42,037 nucleotides of DNA from an uncultured Clostridia bacterium (GTDB lineage Bacteria; Bacillota; Clostridia; TANB77; CAG-508), in NCBI GenBank assembly GCA_949448405.1, contig CASTFX010000001.1:1-42037 (forward strand). Direction: 5' to 3'. Below, piece by piece: positions 23,262-31,983 of this stretch (the first letter of the stretch is position 1; every line of letters starts with the position of its first letter). Made by a program: the position numbers and the translations under genes. A model generated the notes under the pieces. The model had not been told where the DNA came from. It was given only the letters and a program-made list of their open reading frames with translations, and did no database searches.

Positions 23262-23335
23262 CGCAGGTTGGTGTAATGGTAGCATACTAGAGTCCTTGTC
23301 TAGAGATAAAGTTTCAACTACTTTACCTGCAACCA
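23262..23335 (+). tRNA. Initiator-like tRNA with CCU anticodon (reads AGG)
   Basis: 74 bases with a complete cloverleaf. Acceptor CGCAGGT (23262-23268) faces ACCTGCA (23325-23331): six pairs plus a C1xA72 mismatch, the bacterial initiator hallmark that blocks EF-Tu and permits formylation. D arm GTGT/GCAT with loop AATGGTA; anticodon stem CTAGA/TCTAG with loop GTCCTTG, so U33 then CCU; variable loop of four; T arm AAAGT-TTCAACT-ACTTT; then A73 and encoded CCA. The acceptor ends closely resemble Firmicute tRNA-fMet. It lacks the three G-C pairs of the initiator anticodon stem, and position 37 is U. It would pair with AGG start codons. Confidence 0.88.
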
Positions 23336-23409
23336 GTAGAATATATTGTAAAGTTAATTAACTTGCAATGCAGAGGGGTATTGTAATATCCCTCAAACCT
23401 TATTTATTG

Positions 23410-23511
23410 TATGCAGTGATATTAAAAAGAATGGTGGTAAAGGAACAAGTTACACGATAAAGGTATAATTGTCCACGAGGTCGAAAGACGAAACCCTTAT
23501 ATCATTGCATA
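23410..23511 (+). ncRNA. Structured RNA closed by a 13-bp helix
   Basis: TATGCAGTGATAT (23410-23422) pairs with ATATCATTGCATA (23499-23511), one G-U pair. Inside lies a GAAA tetraloop hairpin (GTC-GAAA-GAC) in GAGGTCGAAAGACG. It precedes a coding gene and has no long open frame. Unknown class; hammerhead core is absent. Confidence 0.45.
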
Positions 23512-23542
23512 GAGAGTATAGGAAATAGTTAGGAGAAATAGT

Positions 23543-23695
23543 ATGAGCGAATATAGAAAAGAATGTTATCATTGTTTAAATAATTATGCTTGTTTATCAA
23601 TGGCACAATATGACAGTCTATATTGTATGATGATGAGAGAATTTGATTATAAAAGAAATAAAAAAAGAAAGAAGGTAAGGCACGAAGGCAGATAG
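23543..23695 (+). CDS. Small cysteine-containing protein
   Basis: 50 residues with AGGAG upstream of ATG 23543. Cysteines: ECYHCLNNYACL and LYCMMM suggest a zinc site; the tail is basic (NKKRKKVRHEGR). Overlaps the AGG-start HTH gene by 10 bases. Function unknown. Confidence 0.6.
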   Translation: MSEYRKECYHCLNNYACLSMAQYDSLYCMMMREFDYKRNKKRKKVRHEGR

Positions 23696-23931
23696 GAACA
23701 TATATAAAACTAATATTACAAAAAAAGAATATGACACAACAGCAGTTAGCAGATAAATTGCAAATACCTAAGCAAAATATATCAAATATGATAAATGGTT
23801 CAAAACAAGTTGGTTCATATAGTGCAAGAAAAATAGAAATAGCACTAGACTTACCAAAGTATAGTTTAGTAGAAATAGTAGGTTTTCCAACAAATGATAG
23901 AGATAAGAGAAGATTGGAGGAATTAGGGTAA
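23686..23931 (+). CDS. XRE-type helix-turn-helix regulator, AGG start
   Basis: 81 residues from AGG 23686 (AAGGT nine bases upstream): start then QIGTYIKLILQKKNMTQQQLADKLQIPKQNISNMINGS. The first helix of the XRE fold (IGTYIKLILQKKNM) lies before the first ATG (23731), so starting at that ATG would remove a needed helix. AGG is the only plausible start. Probably a repressor or late regulator. Confidence 0.78.
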   Translation, partial: RQIGTYIKLILQKKNMTQQQLADKLQIPKQNISNMINGSKQVGSYSARKIEIALDLPKYSLVEIVGFPTNDRDKRRLEELG

Positions 23932-24132
23932 ATGAAAAAGTCTGTAAAATATGAAAAAGAAACAGAAAAATGGATAAGTAATAAAATAAATGGACATGGT
24001 GGTGCTTATTCTATGAATGTTTTAGGTTTATGGCATATTGATTATATAGGAAGTACAAGTTCGGCAAAAGTAGTGCTTTACAACATTATACTATTCTTTA
24101 AATTTATAATGAAACCATTTAGAAAGGACTAA
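23932..24132 (+). CDS. Hypothetical small protein
   Basis: 66 residues; a hydrophobic segment near the end (VVLYNIILFFKFIMK) suggests membrane association. ATG directly follows the HTH stop. No family recognised. Confidence 0.55.
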   Translation: MKKSVKYEKETEKWISNKINGHGGAYSMNVLGLWHIDYIGSTSSAKVVLYNIILFFKFIMKPFRKD

Positions 24133-24134
24133 TT

Positions 24135-24317
24135 ATGGAACAAAGATTACAAGAGTTAAAAGAAAAAATAAAAAAAGCAATACAAATTAATAGAGAAATT
24201 AGACAAGTAAAAAGGAAAGAAAAAGCATTAGATAAATTAATAAAATTGGCTAAAAAATATAATTTAGAACTAACAAGAGAAGTAAAAGGAATAATAGTAA
24301 AATTTTATAAAAAGTAA
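24135..24317 (+). CDS. Small basic helical protein
   Basis: 60 residues, highly charged (Lys, Glu, Arg), helical throughout. AAAGGAC upstream. Could bind nucleic acid. Function unknown. Confidence 0.55.
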   Translation: MEQRLQELKEKIKKAIQINREIRQVKRKEKALDKLIKLAKKYNLELTREVKGIIVKFYKK

Positions 24318-24347
24318 ATTTAGAAATAAGAGTGTAGGAGACCAGAA

Positions 24348-24590
24348 GTGAATAGAATTGACATAGAAGATTTAAGAAATTTTATTATATATGTGAAACC
24401 AAATAAAGATAATAATATTGATTACATAGATGTTTATGATAATTTTGAATATAAAAAAGAAGATGGTTTTATAGGACACAAGAAAAAGGAATATATAGAT
24501 AATGAGTATGACTTTATAAGAAAAATGGCAGAAGATGTATTAGAATATATGGAGAGTGAAGACAAAGGCAAGATTATGAAAAAACAATAA
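24348..24590 (+). CDS. Hypothetical acidic protein, GTG start
   Basis: 80 residues from GTG, after TAGGAG at normal distance, showing that ordinary GTG starts also occur in this operon. Contains FIIYVKPNKDNNIDYIDVY. Its end overlaps the start of the terminase gene by 25 bases and carries that gene's ribosome binding site. Confidence 0.6.
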   Translation: MNRIDIEDLRNFIIYVKPNKDNNIDYIDVYDNFEYKKEDGFIGHKKKEYIDNEYDFIRKMAEDVLEYMESEDKGKIMKKQ

Positions 24591-26324
24591 AAGAAATAAT
24601 AACAGCATTAAAAGGTAAAATACCAGATGAATACTCATATTTGACAATGTGTGAAGCATTGTATCAGTTATTATTAGAGTATTTTGATAGTGGTAAAAAT
24701 GCAAAAAACAGGCAAGAAATAGAATTAAATGCTTGTAGATATGCAATTACATTTTTACTACCAGCAACACAAAGTAGAATTATAAAATGTGAAATTAAAT
24801 ATCAAGCAGACTATTACAAACTATATGAAAAGACAATGGCATTTGCAGGTAGAAGGTCACTAGAACACTTTTTTGAATATATGGAAATGAACAATACAAA
24901 AAGGGTACTAGAACGGACGTAAATGTGTTTTAAAGCCATTTCTGTTTTACTTAAATAAAATTACATTTTCAGATAAATTAAAGTATATAGTGGCTTCTTA
25001 TCCACCTAGTACAGGTAAATCAGTAACACTTACATATTGGACTGCTTGGTTGTTTGGAGTAGATAGAAACAACTCAATAATAAGATTATCTTATTCAGAT
25101 GACTTGGTAGCAGGATTTAGTAGAACAGTAAGAGAGATAATAACAGATAAAAGATATAAAGATGTATTCCCAGAATATCAACAATATGGAGATAATCCAT
25201 TTTCGACAAAAGAAGTGTATAACTGGAAACTAAAAGACACGAATGTAGCACATTCACATATAGCAGTTTCAAGAGATGGACAGGTCACTGGTAAAAGAGC
25301 AAATAAAGCAATGATATTTGATGATATGACTAAGGGAGCAGAAGAAGCAACAGATAGCAAAAAGCATCAAGATATATATAACCAATGGACTGGTAACTGG
25401 ATAAATAGACGTGATGGAGATAGTACAAAGTTTGTATTTGCAGGTACAATGTGGTCGCCAGAAGATATACTGAACAGAATTATACAAGACAGAGAAACAA
25501 TATCAGAGTTAGTACCAAGTAAACAATTTAAGTATGTGTGGGAAAGCAAAGATGGTTCAACAGTAGTAATAAGAGTACCTTTACTAGACGAAAATGACGA
25601 AACAACTTGCGAAGCAGTAATGACAACAGAAGAAGCAAGACAATTAAGAGATGTAACAGATGATTTTCAATGGGCTTGTGTATATCAGCAAGACCCAATA
25701 CCAGCAGAAGGGATTGATTTTGCAGATGAGTTATTAAACCACTTTGATAGACTTCCTGTAAATGAAGATGGAACACCAGCATATAGTAATTATTCATTAG
25801 CAGTATTAGACACAACAAGGCGTGGTAAAGATAATGTATCAATGCCTATTTGTAAAACAGATAGCAAAAACTATTATATGATAGATTGTATTTTCAAAAA
25901 GAAGGCTATGACAGACCTATATGAAGAAATAATTGCTAAAATTGAAGAACACCATATTACTTGGTTAGTTATAGAAAATAACACAGATACATCGTTAAAA
26001 GTCTTACTAGACAAAATGTTAGAAGATAAAGGCATATATTATTGTACTATCACAGAAAAATATAGCACAGTTAAGAAAGAAAAAAGAATAAAAGATAATC
26101 AAGGCACATTAAGAAAACTAATATATTTTAAGAAAAAAGGCGATTATAAGCCAAACAGTGATTATGGTAGGTTTATGAAAAACTTAACTACATACAGTTT
26201 TGATTATCCAAATAGAAATGATGACGCTCCAGATAGTGCAACATTATTTGTAACAGAGATAATACTTGAAAGAGGAAAACCAAATAAACCAAAACCAGTA
26301 AATAGAAGATTGTTAGGAATATAG
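24566..26324 (+). CDS. terL: Terminase large subunit, AGG start and +1 shift at CGGA
   Basis: One protein of about 585 residues made from two frames. Start AGG 24566 (GGAGAGTGA upstream), no earlier ATG in frame; then an N-terminal domain (AGRRSLEHFFEYME). At GAA CGG A (24914-24917) the frame must move +1; in the zero frame TAA follows two codons later. The second frame gives KCVLKPFLFYLNK, Walker A SYPPSTGKS, Walker B AMIFDDM, and nuclease motifs LAVLDTT, WLVIENN, DDAPDSAT. It is the DNA-packaging motor and headful/cos nuclease. Without both recoding events no full-length terminase can be made. Confidence 0.9.
24914..24917 (+). other. CGGA +1 recoding site in terminase
   Basis: In-frame CGG after GAA; continuing in frame ends at TAA 24920, while skipping one base restores the terminase frame. 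Confidence 0.75.
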
Positions 26325-26332
26325 GAGGAGTT

Positions 26333-26623
26333 ATGGAATTAGAAAAGTCAAAGGAAATATTAAATAAATTTTGCGAATATGAAAATAGTGTTGTATTAGT
26401 AGATAGTGCATTAGAAAAATATCAAAAAGCAATAGAAACAGTATTACAAGCACTAGATAATTTTATACCTAAAGAAAAAGTAAAAGCAAGAATACAAGAA
26501 TTAAAAAATAGAGAAAGTCAATGGTATATTCAAAACGAAGAAATACCTTCAAGTGTGTTTGGTAGAAATTGTACAAATATTGCTATTGAAACATCAACTT
26601 TACAGGAATTATTGGAGGAATAA
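26333..26623 (+). CDS. Hypothetical helical protein
   Basis: 96 residues, charged and helical (ALEKYQKAIETVLQALDNF), ATG with AGGAGG upstream. Between terminase and the HELLH protein. No family recognised. Confidence 0.6.
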   Translation: MELEKSKEILNKFCEYENSVVLVDSALEKYQKAIETVLQALDNFIPKEKVKARIQELKNRESQWYIQNEEIPSSVFGRNCTNIAIETSTLQELLEE

Positions 26624-26625
26624 AA

Positions 26626-26928
26626 TTGAAAAATAACAAAGTAAAAATAGGCTATAAAGAATATGAAATAGTAAAGAAAGAAGAAATAATTGAAGTAAAA
26701 GGCGATTATTATGGAAAAACAGAAACAGACGAAGAAGTAATAACAATAGCAAATAAGTTCTCTCAAAAAGTACAAAATCAAACCTTTTTACATGAATTAT
26801 TGCATTGTATAGCAAGTAAATATGATTTAGCAGTAAATCAAGATGAACATACAATAGAATTGCTATCAGTAGGCTTGTATGAAGCTATACTTGATAACCC
26901 ACATATATTTACTATGAAAGATATTTAG
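26626..26928 (+). CDS. Small metallopeptidase-like protein (HELLH), TTG start
   Basis: 100 residues from TTG (GGAGG upstream). HELLHCIASKYDL carries the HExxH zinc motif of metallopeptidases; a distal Glu (LLSVGLYEAI) could be the third ligand. Layout resembles short ImmA/IrrE-like phage proteins. Possible cleavage of a repressor or structural protein. Activity is unproven. Confidence 0.65.
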   Translation: MKNNKVKIGYKEYEIVKKEEIIEVKGDYYGKTETDEEVITIANKFSQKVQNQTFLHELLHCIASKYDLAVNQDEHTIELLSVGLYEAILDNPHIFTMKDI

Positions 26929-26938
26929 AGGTGGTATA

Positions 26939-27217
26939 AGGAAAAATATTTGTTGGAAATGTGAGCATTGGCAAGAGTGCTTTAAATATAGATATGGCAA
27001 CAGAAAACAAGAATACATGACAAAAATAAAAAAATCAAAAGATGATTGGGGACAATTTATTATATATGTTCAGGAATGTAATAAATTTTCCTATGAATTT
27101 CAAAAAGATATGTCCAAACTTAATGAAAGATACATACAAGATTACATAAAACGGAAAAATGTTAAGAAATTAAAATTATATGATAAACTTTTATATAGGA
27201 GAACTATATTTATGTGA
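26939..27217 (+). CDS. Small CxxC protein, AGG start, contains CGG
   Basis: Read from AGG 26939 (AGAGGTGG upstream): start then KNICWKCEHWQECF, with CxxC and a third Cys, a zinc-type head like the protein at 5571. The first in-frame ATG (27017) would delete that head. An in-frame CGG at 27152 is followed by A: reading through gives 92 residues, shifting +1 gives a 77-residue product ending KGKMLRN. Which is made cannot be told from sequence. Function unknown. Confidence 0.65.
   Translation, partial: RKNICWKCEHWQECFKYRYGNRKQEYMTKIKKSKDDWGQFIIYVQECNKFSYEFQKDMSKLNERYIQDYIKRKNVKKLKLYDKLLYRRTIFM
27152..27155 (+). other. Possible CGGA recoding site
   Basis: Fifth in-frame CGG in the window. Both frames remain open for a short distance: +1 gives a stop at 27171, zero frame runs to 27217. 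Confidence 0.4.
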
Positions 27218-27248
27218 AATTATAGTGGGAAAGAGATACACGTATTTT

Positions 27249-27310
27249 ATGGAGGGGAAAGTATCTATATTCTAATTCCTCCATTATTCACAAGAGGCCG
27301 AAAGACCTCT
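27249..27310 (+). other. Two hairpins before the portal genes
   Basis: Hairpin ATGGAGG/CCTCCAT (27249-27255, 27278-27284) and hairpin AGAGG/CCTCT (27293-27297, 27306-27310) with loop CCGAAAGA. The second shares the GAGGYCGAAAGAC motif with the RNA at 23410. No long T run, so more likely a regulatory or processing structure than a terminator. Confidence 0.5.
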
Positions 27311-27337
27311 CCAATATAAATGAAGGAGATAGAAGAA

Positions 27338-27499
27338 ATGAGAGATTTAGATGTTGCATTAAACAAAGTAAAAGAGTTAATAGATGATAAGGAAATATTA
27401 AAAAAGGAATTAAAAGAAAATAAAAAAGCAAGTTGTGGCGTAACTTGTGGAAAATATAAAGTTTTTATGAAAGTTGAAGTTTTAGAAGGTGTGGTGTAA
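27338..27499 (+). CDS. Small coiled-coil protein before portal
   Basis: 53 residues from ATG 27338 with GAAGGAGAT upstream: MRDLDVALNKVKELIDDKEI, then a lysine-rich coil and CGVTCGKYKVF. The stop TAA is directly followed by AGG of the portal gene, so translation is coupled. Function unknown. Confidence 0.65.
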   Translation: MRDLDVALNKVKELIDDKEILKKELKENKKASCGVTCGKYKVFMKVEVLEGVV

Positions 27500-29179
27500 A
27501 GGGAAGAAAACGAGAGTAAAAAAGAGCCAGATATAATTGATGAAACTCTTGATAAAGTAAGAGAAGAAAACGAGGAAAAGTCAGCAACAGCAAATGAACG
27601 AAATCGTTTTAGTGGAAGAAAAGTAATCTATTGTAATTTACAAAAAGATGAACTGACACCAGAAAACATAATAGCAAAAATGCCAGAGATATTGGCAATA
27701 CATAATCAAAATGTTTCAGATATAGAATATCTTGATAACTTCTATAAAGGTATTCAGCCTATATTAGAGAAGACAAAGAAAATAAGACCTGAAATAAATA
27801 ATAAAATTTTAGTAAACCACGCTTATGAAATAGTTGAATTTAAAAAATCGTATGTTTTTGGAGACCCAGTACAATATGTACAAAAAGGGGAGAAGGAAAC
27901 ACAAAAAACAAATCCAGCTATATCATTACTAAATAAGTTTATGGAAAGTGAAGACAAATCTAGTAAAGATAAAGAACTTGCAGAGTGGTGGTACAAGATT
28001 GGTACTGGATATAGATGGGCTGACCAAGATAGTCCAGAAGATGAGGACGAAGCACCTTTTGAAATATCTACACCAGACCCAAAAAGAACATTTGTAGTAT
28101 ATAGTACAGGAATAACAGAAGAACAATTATTTTCTTGTTATATTCAAAATTTTACACAAATGATAACAACACAAGATACACCACAAGTAGCAGAATATCA
28201 AGAATATACAATTTATTGTGAAGATAAAATGATGATATTAACTACACAATATGGGCAATTAAGGTTAAAACAATTATACAAAAAGAAAAAATCAGGTGCA
28301 TTAAAAGAATTACTAAATCCATATCCACTAAAAATTAAAGGTTTTAGAATTATAGAATATCCTTTAAATAAAAATAGAATTGGGCTTATAGAGTTAGTAA
28401 TATCACAATTAAATGCAATAAATAGAATAACAAGTAACGAATTAGATGATATAGAACAATTTGTACAAAGTTTATTAGTATATGTAAATCAACAAATAGA
28501 TATAGATAGACATAAAGAAATAATAAAACTTGGTGCAGTGGAGATATCAACATCAGACCCAAGCAAGCCAGCAGATATAAAATTACTAGGTCAAAAAATG
28601 GATAACTCACAAGTTAAGACATATAAAGATGGAATATATAACGATGTTTTAACAATAGTAGGTATTCCAAGATTGAATGATAAACCTTCCGGAGGAGACA
28701 CAGGACAAGCTAGACTACTTGGAGAAGGTTGGACTATGGCAGATGAAAGAGCAAAACAAGATGAACTTTCATTTAAGAAGCCAGAAAGACAGTTTTTAAA
28801 GTTAATTTTAAACATATGTAATGAAAAGCTAAAAGGTAAATCAGAGAATTTAAAAGGTTTAAAATTAAGTGATATAGATATTAAATTTACAAGAAACAAA
28901 TCAGACAACATATTAGTAAAAACACAAGCACTTATGAATTTGATGTCAGCACAATGCCCACCAGATATAGCATTTACAGTTATTGGACTATTCAATGACC
29001 CTAACGAAGTATTTGAAAAGGCAAAAGAATATTATGGAGATGACCTTTGGAAAAAAGCTGTATCAAATGTTATAGGAGATGGTAACGACACAAATGTCGG
29101 TAGCATTAAAACAGATGATAAAACAAAGAAAAAGGAAAATCAAAGTATAGATAAAAATATCTCAGCTAACGAGGGTTAA
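27500..29179 (+). CDS. Portal protein (SPP1 gp6-type), AGG start
   Basis: 559 residues from AGG 27500 (AGAAGGTG upstream): start then EENESKKEP and a charged leader, with the portal body PEILAIHNQNVSDIEYLDNFYKG and FGDPVQYVQ of gp6-type portals; the C-terminal DTGQARLLGEGWTMADERA is also typical. First ATG in frame is at 27680, 60 codons in. The portal is the dodecamer through which terminase packs DNA and to which the head-tail connector binds. The end is Lys/Asn-rich. Confidence 0.88.
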   Translation, partial: REENESKKEPDIIDETLDKVREENEEKSATANERNRFSGRKVIYCNLQKDELTPENIIAKMPEILAIHNQNVSDIEYLDNFYKGIQPILEKTKKIRPEINNKILVNHAYEIVEFKKSYVFGDPVQYVQKGEKETQKTNPAISLLNKFMESEDKSSKDKELAEWWYKIGTGYRWADQDSPEDEDEAPFEISTPDPKRTFVVYSTGITEEQLFSCYIQNFTQMITTQDTPQVAEYQEYTIYCEDKMMILTTQYGQLRLKQLYKKKKSGALKELLNPYPLKIKGFRIIEYPLNKNRIGLIELVISQLNAINRITSNELDDIEQFVQSLLVYVNQQIDIDRHKEIIKLGAVEISTSDPSKPADIKLLGQKMDNSQVKTYKDGIYNDVLTIVGIPRLNDKPSGGDTGQARLLGEGWTMADERAKQDELSFKKPERQFLKLILNICNEKLKGKSENLKGLKLSDIDIKFTRNKSDNILVKTQALMNLMSAQCPPDIAFTVIGLFNDPNEVFEKAKEYYGDDLWKKAVSNVIGDGNDTNVGSIKTDDKTKKKENQSIDKNISANEG

Positions 29180-29245
29180 AAGTTAGCCACTTACAATATG
29201 TGGACGGCACAGTAAAAAACGGTTTAAGTGAGGAAGGAAAAGTCA

Positions 29246-29845
29246 ATGGATGAAGAATTAAGTAACGTATTAGGAAACGAAGATTTAGATAGTAATGCAA
29301 AAGCAGAAGCTATTAAAAAGTTAATTGGGGCTAATTATGTTCCAACTAAAAAGTATTCAGATGATGTTACAACTGTTAAAAATGAAAACAAACAGTTAAA
29401 AACAAGTATTAAAGAAAAGGATACAGAAATAGAAGGATATAAAAATTCTCAACTAACAGATGACCAAAAGAAACAAAAAGAATTTGATGATATTGCAAAT
29501 ACTAAAAGAGATTTAGCAATAGAAAGAAGCCAAATTCAAGCAGAAAAGATTTTATCAAAGGTAGTGTCTGATGATAAAGAATTAGAAATTTTAGTAAAAG
29601 GTATTTCAAGTGAAGATATGGAAGCTACTAAAACATTAGCACAAGAATTAGTAAATACTATAACTAAACAAAAAGAGGCAACAGAAGCTAAAATTAGAGA
29701 AGAACTAATAAATGATACACCTAAACCAAAAGGTGGAGAAGCGGACAAGACTATGACAAAGGACAAATTCTCTAAACTAAGCTACAACGAACAAGTAAAA
29801 TTTAAAATAGAAAACCCAGAAGGGTATAAACAATTATTTAATTAA
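29246..29845 (+). CDS. Capsid scaffold protein
   Basis: 199 residues from ATG 29246 (GAGGAAGGA upstream; an in-frame GTG at 29228 is less likely). Acidic, coiled coil in the middle (KQLKTSIKEKDTEIEG) and a basic C-terminus (FSKLSYNEQVKFKIENPEGY). Position between portal and major capsid and composition match phage scaffold (gp20/GP7-like). It guides head assembly and is absent from mature heads. Confidence 0.85.
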   Translation: MDEELSNVLGNEDLDSNAKAEAIKKLIGANYVPTKKYSDDVTTVKNENKQLKTSIKEKDTEIEGYKNSQLTDDQKKQKEFDDIANTKRDLAIERSQIQAEKILSKVVSDDKELEILVKGISSEDMEATKTLAQELVNTITKQKEATEAKIREELINDTPKPKGGEADKTMTKDKFSKLSYNEQVKFKIENPEGYKQLFN

Positions 29846-29860
29846 AGGAGGTAATGTCGA

Positions 29861-30880
29861 AGGGCAGGAACATATTTAGGTATTCCATTCGATGAGGAAA
29901 TTTTCGTTAATAGATGGGGAGCAGAACCAGACCCAGTATTAACAGCACTATTAGAAAGTGGTGCAGTAGTAAACAGTGCTGAATTAACAGCAAACTTACA
30001 AGGAGCAGGGTTGCAATATACAATACCATTTTTAAAGGATATTGATAGTAATGACCCACAAGTAAATGATGGTAAAACAGATATCACAACAAGTGAAATT
30101 GAAGGTGACACACAAAGTGGTTCAGCTTATAAGAGAATGAAAGCTTGGACAGCAAGAGATTTTATCAATGATGTTCAAGGAGCAGACCCAATGGGACATA
30201 TTATAAGTAGAGTTGCAAAATATTGGAACAAATATAGACAAAGACAAATTATAAAATTATTAAATGGTGTCTTTGGAATTACAGGAGATGCAGAATTATC
30301 ACAACATATTTATAATGTTGCAACAACTGGTTCAAGTGTAACAGATGCCAATAAAATTGGAGCAACAACTCTTAATGACGCAATAACAAAAGCATTAGGA
30401 GACCATAAAGATAGTTTTGCAATGGCAGTAATGCACTCAGACGTTGCAAAAACATTAGAAAACTTACAATTATTAGAGTATAGAAAATATACTGACCCAA
30501 GAGGAATAACAAGTACATTATCTATTGCTGATTATAATGGTAAATTAGTAATAGTAGATGATGGTATGCCAGTAGCTGATAGTGCAACAGCAACAGGAGA
30601 GAAAGAATATACAACTTATCTATTGGGAACAGGAAGTATTTTAATGGGTAAAGGAAATCAAAGTTATCCAGTAGAAGCTATGAGAGAGCCAACTAAAAAT
30701 GGTGGACAAGATACTCTTATTACAAGAGTAACAGAAGCTTTACACCCAAACGGATTTAGCTTTGAACCAGCAACAAAGAAACTTATCTATAATGATACTG
30801 AACTATTTAATAGTACAAGCTGGACAAGAAAAATGCCACATAAAACTATACCAATGGCAAAACTAGTAACTAATGGATAG
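29861..30880 (+). CDS. Major capsid protein, AGG start
   Basis: 339 residues from AGG 29861, nine bases after AGGAGG: start then AGTYLGIPFDEEIFVNRW. An ATG at 29854 lies between, only two bases from the Shine-Dalgarno and in another frame; it would give a 13-codon peptide. No ATG or GTG occurs in this frame for 50 codons. The body (APCNP-free, YTIPFLKDIDSNDPQVNDG, then SGSAYKRMKAWTARD, HSDVAKTLENLQ) fits the HK97-fold major capsid of Firmicute siphoviruses. Its leader is shared with the tail tube gene. Confidence 0.9.
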   Translation, partial: RAGTYLGIPFDEEIFVNRWGAEPDPVLTALLESGAVVNSAELTANLQGAGLQYTIPFLKDIDSNDPQVNDGKTDITTSEIEGDTQSGSAYKRMKAWTARDFINDVQGADPMGHIISRVAKYWNKYRQRQIIKLLNGVFGITGDAELSQHIYNVATTGSSVTDANKIGATTLNDAITKALGDHKDSFAMAVMHSDVAKTLENLQLLEYRKYTDPRGITSTLSIADYNGKLVIVDDGMPVADSATATGEKEYTTYLLGTGSILMGKGNQSYPVEAMREPTKNGGQDTLITRVTEALHPNGFSFEPATKKLIYNDTELFNSTSWTRKMPHKTIPMAKLVTNG

Positions 30881-30893
30881 GAGGAAACAAACT

Positions 30894-31253
30894 ATGTTTA
30901 CAATAATTGATAATAAAGTATATATAGTTGAAAATGACAAGATGTTTCCAGTAAATATATCAAGAGAAAAAGGGATAGAAAAGGTAGGTCAATCAAAAGA
31001 CCTACCAAAGACCTATAATGTATATACAATAAACGAAATACTTGTTAAATTCAACATAAAAGAAAATGAACCATATTACTTTGACAAAGAGAAATATGAG
31101 AAAGAATTAGCAGAAGCAAAAGCAAAAAAAGAAGCAGAATTGAGAGAAGAATTAAAGGCAGAATTAAAAGCTGAAATGGAAGCAGAAGCTAAAAAAAGTC
31201 AAGCAAAATCTAATGAAGCAAAACCAGAAGGAAATAAACCTGACAATAAATAA
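30894..31253 (+). CDS. Hypothetical head protein with charged tail
   Basis: 119 residues from ATG 30894 (AGGAGG upstream). A beta-rich head (FTIIDNKVYIVENDKMFPVN) and an Ala/Lys/Glu-rich tail. Such proteins after the major capsid are often head decoration or connector accessories. Function unknown. Confidence 0.6.
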   Translation: MFTIIDNKVYIVENDKMFPVNISREKGIEKVGQSKDLPKTYNVYTINEILVKFNIKENEPYYFDKEKYEKELAEAKAKKEAELREELKAELKAEMEAEAKKSQAKSNEAKPEGNKPDNK

Positions 31254-31271
31254 AGAGAGGAGGACTAGTCT

Positions 31272-31610
31272 ATGATAACTGAAGAAGAACAATTAAAAGA
31301 AATGAGATTAGAAATTTTTGAAGATAGTTCTAATGATAGCAAAGATGAAGTTTTTAAATTGAAACTAAAACGAGCTAAGCAAAGATATCTACGACTAGTT
31401 TATCCTTTTAATAGAGAAATAACAGAATTGCCAGACGATAGAGCCAAAGATTGGCAAACGAAATGTGCTATTGAATTATATAATTTAGCAGGAGATGAAA
31501 ATTTAACTTCTTATTCTGAAAATGGCTTAACTGAGAAATATGCAAGAGCTGGAATTTCACAAGATTTACTTAACGAATTACCACCACCACAAGCAGGGGT
31601 GATTAAATGA
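31272..31610 (+). CDS. Head-tail connector (gp6/gp15-like)
   Basis: 112 residues, helical, with LKLKRAKQRYLRLVYPFNREI and AIELYNLAGDENLTSYSENGLTEKY, as in the phage DNA-packaging connectors that form the first ring below the portal. Ends with a Pro-rich tail and overlaps the next gene by four bases. Confidence 0.75.
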   Translation: MITEEEQLKEMRLEIFEDSSNDSKDEVFKLKLKRAKQRYLRLVYPFNREITELPDDRAKDWQTKCAIELYNLAGDENLTSYSENGLTEKYARAGISQDLLNELPPPQAGVIK

Positions 31611-31975
31611 GTAGAAGTAAATGGAAGAAAAAATCATTATATATTGCAAGTTTTTTGACTGACGATATGGACGATTATGGAAACACTATATCTACTTATA
31701 ACAAACCAGAATTTATAGGAAAAGAGAATATACAACCCTTAAGTGGTAGTACAGATATAGAAGAATATGGAAATAAAGTAAGTAAAATGCAAAAGGTATT
31801 ACTAGACTATGATAAGTATCTAGGAAAATTCAAAGAAAATGACCTTGCTTATATAGAAGATGTAACACCAAAAGACGAAGAAATCTATGGAGATAATGCA
31901 AATTATCGTATAGACAGTGTAAGAAATCAAAATAGAAAAATAGCAATATATTTTGAAAAATTGCCTAACAAGTAG
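31607..31975 (+). CDS. Head closure / head-tail adaptor protein
   Basis: 122 residues: YIASFLTDDMDDYGNTISTY, IQPLSGSTDIEEYG, DLAYIEDVTPKDE, YRIDSVRNQNRKIAIYFEKL. This matches the beta-barrel head closure protein of siphoviruses (SPP1 gp16-like). It plugs the portal after packaging. Confidence 0.75.
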   Translation: MSRSKWKKKSLYIASFLTDDMDDYGNTISTYNKPEFIGKENIQPLSGSTDIEEYGNKVSKMQKVLLDYDKYLGKFKENDLAYIEDVTPKDEEIYGDNANYRIDSVRNQNRKIAIYFEKLPNK

Positions 31976-31983
31976 GTGATAGT

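Noticed and set aside
22777..23335. Amber (UAG) or other stop-codon recoding by the tRNAs
   Set aside because: TAG, TAA and TGA all serve as normal terminators of many genes here, and no clear CTA or TTA anticodon with proper stem is seen.
23116..23361. 81-codon open frame across the tRNA
   Set aside because: It has no ribosome binding site, its composition is unlike the genes here, and it overlaps the CCU tRNA.
23460..23500. Hammerhead ribozyme suggested by GAGGTCGAAAGACGAAAC
   Set aside because: The GAAA part fits, but the required CUGANGA core is not upstream; the bases there differ at three invariant positions.
24911..24920. Quadruplet codon ACGU in terminase read by the UACGU loop of the 23009 tRNA
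   Set aside because: It would fix the frame in terminase, but the other split genes have no ACGU at the junction; CGG is the common element.
29854..29895. ATG in the capsid leader as true start with +1 slippage
   Set aside because: Possible in capsid and tail tube only; the other eleven genes have no such ATG, and the ATG is too close to the Shine-Dalgarno.
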